A stretch of 9,318 bases of DNA. Origin: CAZTZY01 sp964617765. Lineage in GTDB: Bacteria > Pseudomonadota > Gammaproteobacteria > Pseudomonadales > DT-91. The first letter of the stretch is position 1. Each line of letters begins with the position of its first letter. Location: positions 1 through 9,318 of the forward strand of contig CAZTZY010000102.1 in assembly GCA_964617765.1 (NCBI GenBank), in the 5' to 3' direction. The position numbers and the translations under genes are program-made. The notes under the pieces were generated by a model that was not told where the DNA came from, did no database searches, and worked only from the letters and a program-made list of their open reading frames with translations. This document shows positions 5,546 to 9,318 of the stretch, one piece after another.

Positions 5546-5617
5546 ACGTTCGCAGTAGGTTTTGAGTGCAGCGGAATCAGGCTGTTTCAGCTGGCTGAAT
5601 GGCAGTCTATAGAAAGG

Positions 5618-6280
5618 TTACAGTTTTTTCCTGTTGGTAAAATCGACGCGAATGACATTATTTGCGTCATTTTTTTCACGCGGAGATACCTGTTTTTTTT
5701 GGGAGGTATATTTTTCAGCAGATTGCTGGCGCACATGCTGTAACAGGCCGATCCAGAAATCGCGAAACACCAGGAAAGGCTGGAAATAATCCTTGCGTTC
5801 GCTGGTTGAGCGCAGCATTTCATTGGCGCTTAGTCCAAAGGCAAAGGCTTCAGTGCCGCTCATGGGCAAACGGTAAACATCGTTATCCACCATCCAGGAA
5901 AGCTCATCGGCAACCTGGCGAATATGGCTTTGTACGCTGCGGTTGTTGCTCGTGTCATAGTGCTGTTCAACGCTGATATTTAATACCAGTTCTGACATTT
6001 CAGCTATATCGTCATCGTCATCCAGTTCGCACAGTGAAATTACTTCGCGCCACAGGCGATCCTGGAAAATTTCCGGGAAATATTCAAATTCAGTTTTGGT
6101 CAGGCCGCAAAATACCATGGCATATCGGCTTTGCAATTCCATGGCAATAATACACTTGCGGCGGGCAATAGTGACCCGATGGGCATACCACTGTAATCCC
6201 GACGATTGGGCAGTTGTTACCTCACTCAAATGCATGTTGAGGTCTTTAGCGAGGATTTTGGAAAGGTGAAAATCGATCAT
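5618..6280 (-). CDS. DUF6933-like protein of unknown function
   Basis: 220 residues, ATG at 6280. The N terminus MIDFHLSKILAKDLN and the segment WYAHRVTIARRKCIIAMELQSRY (residues 31-53) are like DUF6933 proteins; I recognise the family but no activity is known to me. Residues 85-91 form an acidic run (ELDDDDD), the middle is mixed helical in character, and the last 30 residues are basic (KKQ, NRKKL). No signal peptide or membrane segment is visible, so it is probably cytoplasmic. It starts 47 bp downstream of the rsgA stop on the same strand and may be read from the same transcript. The run of T at 5694-5702 codes for part of the tail and is a possible frameshift site in sequencing. Confidence 0.75.
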   Translation of the reverse strand: MIDFHLSKILAKDLNMHLSEVTTAQSSGLQWYAHRVTIARRKCIIAMELQSRYAMVFCGLTKTEFEYFPEIFQDRLWREVISLCELDDDDDIAEMSELVLNISVEQHYDTSNNRSVQSHIRQVADELSWMVDNDVYRLPMSGTEAFAFGLSANEMLRSTSERKDYFQPFLVFRDFWIGLLQHVRQQSAEKYTSQKKQVSPREKNDANNVIRVDFTNRKKL

Positions 6281-6325
6281 GATCCGTTCGTCTGGTTGGT
6301 TGTTGTCAGGTTGTTATTAGGCTAT

Positions 6326-6347
6326 TGTCAGGCTACTGTCAGGCTGT
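6326..6347. repeat. Two-copy 11-bp tandem repeat at the rsgA 3' end
   Basis: TGTCAGGCTAC at 6326 is followed directly by TGTCAGGCTGT at 6337 (9 of 11 positions identical). Partial relatives lie just outside it at 6304 (TGTCAGGTTG) and 6319 (AGGCTAT). It covers the last residues and the stop codon of rsgA, which suggests slippage-driven change of the C terminus. Confidence 0.45.
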
Positions 6348-7332
6348 GCAAGATAAATTGTAAGCTTTGCACGCGACTGGTTTTGACTGCGCCATTTTCC
6401 AGCAGTTTTTTTACCCCGCACCCAGGTTCGTGTTTATGTTTGCAGTCCCTGAATTGGCAGTGACCTAACACATCGTGTAATTCTCGATAGCCTTGGTAGA
6501 TTTGTTCGGGTGTAAAATGGCTCAGGTGAAATTCTCGTATGCCGGGAGAGTCTATCAGGTAGCCACCTTCGGGCAGTTCAAACAAACTCGCGGTGGTGGT
6601 GGTGTGCCTGCCTTTGGTCACGGCATCTGATAGTGTACCCACTTTGGCACCCACCTCGGGCAGCAGGGCGTTGATTAATGAGGATTTACCCACACCGGAT
6701 TGTCCGGCAAAAACACTGGTTTTGCCTTTCAGGGCATTTCTTATCAGTTCCAGCCCTAGCTGGAGATGACAGGAAGTTTCGAACACTTCATAACCCAGCG
6801 AACGGTAGGTGTTGATCAGTTCCTGCACCGGATTTTCGCCAGCCAGCAAATCGATTTTATTGAAAACCAGTTTCGCTTCAATATGTGCATTCTCGGCAGC
6901 AATCAGGTAACGGTCGATCAAGGTTGGATGCGGTTCGGGTTCTGCGGCAAAAACCAGGAATACCTGATCGATATTGGCTGCCACAGGTTTGAGTTTGCCC
7001 AGTCCATCAGGGCGCTCGATCACTGAACGGCGTTCCAGCACTGCCACAACTACGCCTTCGCCCTGGGAATTTTCACGCCAGATGACGTTATCCCCCACGG
7101 CAATGGCATCAATATTGGCCCGAATATGGCAGCGTAAATGCTGATGGATGCGTTCACCTTCCAGCGCTTTAACATCGACATGGCGTGTATAGCGCGCGGT
7201 CACCAGGCCATGTTGTTCAGGTCCCAGGGTATTTTCTTCATCGGCCGAAGCCATGCCCGCATTGTGGATACGCGTTTGCTGGCTCTTCTGGATGCGCGAT
7301 TTTTGCTGATCGCTCAGCCGGCGTTTAGACAT
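6328..7332 (-). CDS. rsgA: Ribosome small subunit-dependent GTPase A
   Basis: 334 residues. A circularly permuted GTPase that binds the 30S subunit late in assembly and releases RbfA. Motifs occur in the permuted order: G4 NKID at 158-161, G1 GQSGVGKSS at 210-218, switch TKGRHTTT at 239-246, G3 DSPG at 261-264. The zinc site is C292, C297, H299, C305, spaced as in E. coli RsgA. An OB-fold precedes the GTPase domain. The frame is open to an ATG at 7368, but the family begins MxKRxLxxxQxxRI, so the ATG at 7332 is preferred; neither has a strong ribosome binding site. Divergent from orn, an arrangement conserved in many gammaproteobacteria. Confidence 0.95.
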   Translation of the reverse strand: MSKRRLSDQQKSRIQKSQQTRIHNAGMASADEENTLGPEQHGLVTARYTRHVDVKALEGERIHQHLRCHIRANIDAIAVGDNVIWRENSQGEGVVVAVLERRSVIERPDGLGKLKPVAANIDQVFLVFAAEPEPHPTLIDRYLIAAENAHIEAKLVFNKIDLLAGENPVQELINTYRSLGYEVFETSCHLQLGLELIRNALKGKTSVFAGQSGVGKSSLINALLPEVGAKVGTLSDAVTKGRHTTTTASLFELPEGGYLIDSPGIREFHLSHFTPEQIYQGYRELHDVLGHCQFRDCKHKHEPGCGVKKLLENGAVKTSRVQSLQFILHSLTVA

Positions 7333-7388
7333 GATCTGCGGTAATTGGGCAAACTTGCATATTTGCATCTACTCTTAAGCCAAGGCTT

Positions 7389-7397
7389 TGTTACAAT
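7389..7397 (+). promoter_or_regulatory. Candidate extended -10 promoter of orn
   Basis: TGTTACAAT matches the extended -10 pattern TGn followed by TACAAT. It would start RNA about 28 nt before the preferred orn ATG. No clear -35 box is seen. A second possibility is TTGTTA (7388) with TATAAA (7412), which would leave almost no leader. Confidence 0.35.
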
Positions 7398-7431
7398 CAG
7401 GTTTTCTTCATTATAAAGAATGGAACCAAAC

Positions 7432-7974
7432 ATGCTAGCAGACACAAACTTGATCTGGATTGATCTGGAAATGACCGGCCTCGACCCCGAGAAACATGTC
7501 ATTATCGAAATGGCCACTATTGTTACCGATAGTCAGCTGAATATTCTCGCAGAAGGGCCGACCCTGGCCATTCACCAGTCCGAGGCCCTGATGGGCATGA
7601 TGGATGAATGGTGTACCAACCAGCACGGCCAATCCGGGCTGACCGAACGTGTGCGCAAATCCGTCATCACCGATCTTGAGGCCGAGCAACAAACCATCAG
7701 CTTTTTAAAGCAATATGTACCGCGTGGCGTTTCACCGATGTGTGGTAACAGCATTGGCCAGGACCGGCGTTTTCTCGTGCGTTATATGCCCGAGCTGGAA
7801 CAATTTTTCAATTACCGCAATATTGACGTGACCACACTGAAAGAGCTGGCCAAGCGCTGGAAGCCGGAAGCTCTGGAAGGGTTTAAAAAGAAAGGCTCAC
7901 ATCTGGCGTTAGATGATATCCGCGATTCGATTGGCGAGTTGAAACATTACCGCAAGACGTTTATCAAGGCATAG
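7432..7974 (+). CDS. orn: Oligoribonuclease
   Basis: 180 residues from the ATG at 7432. A 3'-5' exonuclease of the DEDDh family that degrades 2-5 nt RNAs, the last step of mRNA decay, and also pGpG. Catalytic residues are visible: D11 and E13 in WIDLEMTGLD, D111 in GNSIGQDRRF, H157 and D162 in HLALDDIRDSI. Length and motifs are standard. An in-frame ATG at 7420 would add four residues (MEPN). The later start is preferred because MLADTNLIWID matches the family N terminus and GGAA lies 6 nt before it. Divergent from rsgA. Confidence 0.95.
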   Translation: MLADTNLIWIDLEMTGLDPEKHVIIEMATIVTDSQLNILAEGPTLAIHQSEALMGMMDEWCTNQHGQSGLTERVRKSVITDLEAEQQTISFLKQYVPRGVSPMCGNSIGQDRRFLVRYMPELEQFFNYRNIDVTTLKELAKRWKPEALEGFKKKGSHLALDDIRDSIGELKHYRKTFIKA

Positions 7975-7989
7975 TTGAAAAATCATCAT

Positions 7990-8011
7990 GGGCAAGCCTG
8001 TTCTTGCCCTT
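7990..8011 (+). terminator. Probable terminator of orn
   Basis: GGGCAAG, loop CCTGTT, CTTGCCC: a perfect 7-bp stem 15 bp after the orn stop. Only TT follows at once; a CTTTTT run comes 10 nt later, so efficiency is uncertain. Confidence 0.5.
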
Positions 8012-8165
8012 CTGGACAACCTTTTTATCGACGCAATGCCTCAACTCCCGAATAAATCACAACAGCATCCAGTCTAAAAGAGCGATGCCTCATGGATGAC
8101 GGCTTGAATTAATGGTACAGATTTACAGTGGAACATCATGCAAATACGGAATAATAAAAAAAGTC

Positions 8166-8171
8166 TATACT
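8166..8171 (+). promoter_or_regulatory. Candidate -10 box for the cas operon
   Basis: TATACT fits the sigma-70 -10 consensus closely (5 of 6), 52 bp before cas1. The region 17 bp upstream (AATACG) is a poor -35, so an activator may be needed or the call may be wrong. The 248 bp between orn and cas1 hold no gene and no type I-F CRISPR repeat that I can see. Confidence 0.35.
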
Positions 8172-8206
8172 CCAATGATGCCATGGTAATTCAACGCATC
8201 TAATTC

Positions 8207-8215
8207 AGGGGAAGG
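8207..8215 (+). promoter_or_regulatory. Ribosome binding site of cas1
   Basis: AGGGGAAGG lies 7 nt before the ATG at 8223, a strong purine-rich site that supports this start. Confidence 0.6.
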
Positions 8216-8222
8216 GATAACA

Positions 8223-9182
8223 ATGGAAGTATTAACCGATTTAAAAGCCATACTGCATTCCAAGCGGGCGAATATCTATTACCTCGAAAAATGCCGGGTA
8301 ATGCAGAAAGATGGCCGTGTGCTTTACCTAACCGAGGCCAAAGACAGCAACCAATACTGGAATATCTCCATTGCAAACACCACTTGCCTGCTGCTGGGTA
8401 CGGGAACCTCCATCACCCAGGCCGCCATGCGCATGCTGGCCTCAGCCGGTGTGCTGGTCGGGTTTTGTGGCGGTGGCGGCACACCGCTGCTAATGGCCAA
8501 TGAAGTGGAATGGCTAACACCACAAAGTGAATACCGCCCCACTGAATACCTGCAAGGCTGGATGCAATTCTGGTTTGAAGACCATAAACGCCTGCAAGCT
8601 GCCAAACAATTTCAACAAGCCAGATTGGCCTTTCTGCAAAAGGCATGGAGCAAAGACCGCGATTTACAGCAAGAAGGCTTTTATGCTGATAATCCAGCCA
8701 TCAGCGATGCACTAGATAATTGCCGCCAGAAATTAAACAAGGCAACTAATGTTACCGAACTGCTGCAAGGTGAAGCGCAGCTCACCAAACAGTTATATAA
8801 AATAGCGGCTAATATCACTAAACATGGCGATTTTATAAGAACACGCGAAGCTGACGATGCCGCCAACGCCTTCTTGAATCACGGTAACTATCTGGCTTAT
8901 GGATTGGCAGCAACCACATTATGGGTGCTGGGCATTCCCCACGGCTTTGCTGTTATGCACGGCAAAACCCGGCGAGGAGCTTTGGTGTTTGATATAGCTG
9001 ATTTGGTTAAGGATGCATTGATATTGCCGTGGGCGTTTATCTCGGCGAAGGAAAAAGCCACCGAGCAGGAATTCCGCCAGCAATGCTTGCAGGCATTCAC
9101 CCAGCACAAGGCACTCGATTTCATGTTTGAAGAAGTAAAAAACATGGCCCTGAAAAATGATTGGGAAAGCATTGCATCATGA
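8223..9182 (+). CDS. cas1: Type I-F CRISPR-associated integrase Cas1
   Basis: 319 residues, close to the 320-327 of the Cas1f (Ypest) subtype. With the Cas2 part of Cas2-3 it integrates new spacers into the CRISPR array. The I-F N-terminal block is clear: LHSKRANIYYLEKCRV, SIANTTCLLLGTGTSITQAAMR, GVLVGFCGGGGTPL and WLTPQSEYRPTEYLQ. Metal ligands by alignment from memory with P. aeruginosa Cas1 are E184 in LLQGEAQLTKQLY, H246 in VMHGKTRRG, and D257 and D260 in FDIADLVKD; all are present, so it should be active. The stop overlaps the next start (ATGA), showing translational coupling with cas3. It is the first gene of the operon, as usual for I-F. Confidence 0.95.
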   Translation: MEVLTDLKAILHSKRANIYYLEKCRVMQKDGRVLYLTEAKDSNQYWNISIANTTCLLLGTGTSITQAAMRMLASAGVLVGFCGGGGTPLLMANEVEWLTPQSEYRPTEYLQGWMQFWFEDHKRLQAAKQFQQARLAFLQKAWSKDRDLQQEGFYADNPAISDALDNCRQKLNKATNVTELLQGEAQLTKQLYKIAANITKHGDFIRTREADDAANAFLNHGNYLAYGLAATTLWVLGIPHGFAVMHGKTRRGALVFDIADLVKDALILPWAFISAKEKATEQEFRQQCLQAFTQHKALDFMFEEVKNMALKNDWESIAS

Positions 9183-9318
9183 TGGTAACGTTTGTATCGC
9201 AATGCGAAAAAAATGCACTGGCCAAAACCCGCCGCGTCCTCGATGCCTTTGCCGACAGGATAGGCGATAACACCTGGCAAACAGTGATCACCGAAGAAGG
9301 CCTGGATGCCGTGAAGAA
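9179..9318 (+). CDS. cas3: Type I-F Cas2-Cas3 fusion (Cas3f), N-terminal part only, cut by window edge
   Basis: 46 codons are visible: MMVTFVSQCEKNALAKTRR, then VLDAFADRIGDNTWQTVIT. This matches the Cas2-like N terminus of the I-F Cas2-3 fusion (VSQCxKxALxxTRRxLDxFAxRxGDxTWQT). The full protein would add an HD nuclease and a DExD/H helicase beyond the window; these are inferred. The ATG at 9179 overlaps the cas1 stop by ATGA; a second ATG at 9182 is directly in frame and equally possible. Family gene order predicts the Csy1-Csy4 genes (cas8f, cas5f, cas7f, cas6f) next. Confidence 0.9.
   Translation, partial: MMVTFVSQCEKNALAKTRRVLDAFADRIGDNTWQTVITEEGLDAVK

Noticed and set aside
8066..8098. 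CATCCA...TGGATG inverted repeat upstream of cas1 as an operator
   Set aside because: Only 6 bp with a 21-nt loop and no recognised regulator; such pairs are frequent by chance in 250 bp.
7975..8222. CRISPR leader or repeat between orn and cas1
   Set aside because: No sequence like the 28-nt type I-F repeat and no repeated unit is present.

Overview
The window looks like a chromosomal segment from a gammaproteobacterium. Its core genes match families and neighbourhoods known from Pseudomonas and relatives: yggS-proC divergent from pilT-pilU, and rsgA divergent from orn. A run of exactly 100 N inside pilT suggests a draft or metagenome-derived scaffold. I could not assign a genus.

Layout. (1) Positions 1-1134 hold two tandem genes for DUF1566 (Lcl C-terminal-like) proteins, the first cut by the window edge. 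Their 3' ends are collinear: nearly identical flanks enclose a block where almost every difference changes an amino acid, and each stop codon is followed at once by short hairpins. This is the pattern expected of variable regions of a diversity-generating retroelement (DGR), although no reverse transcriptase or template repeat lies in the window. (2) Positions 1182-1656 hold five copies of a GTAG-headed palindrome (REP-like). Four of them bracket two remnants of different length of an IS200-like REP-associated tyrosine transposase (RAYT). The fifth abuts proC and supplies its stop codon. (3) Positions 1652-3179 hold proC and yggS on the minus strand, 13 bp apart. (4) Positions 3299-5268 hold pilT (interrupted by the N run) and pilU, the type IV pilus retraction ATPases, ending in a strong terminator. 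(5) Positions 5405-5545 hold a short non-autonomous element with 16-bp terminal inverted repeats and flanking TTAG direct repeats. (6) Positions 5618-7332 hold a DUF6933-like gene and rsgA on the minus strand, with orn diverging from rsgA. (7) From 8223 to the end, a type I-F CRISPR-Cas operon begins with cas1 and the start of a cas2-cas3 fusion gene. No CRISPR repeats are in the window.

Functionally, the core genes cover proline synthesis and PLP homeostasis, twitching motility, ribosome maturation and RNA turnover. The accessory material (candidate variable lectin-fold proteins, REP/RAYT debris, a MITE, a CRISPR-Cas operon) sits at the borders of these conserved blocks. The most interesting region is the pair of DUF1566 genes.
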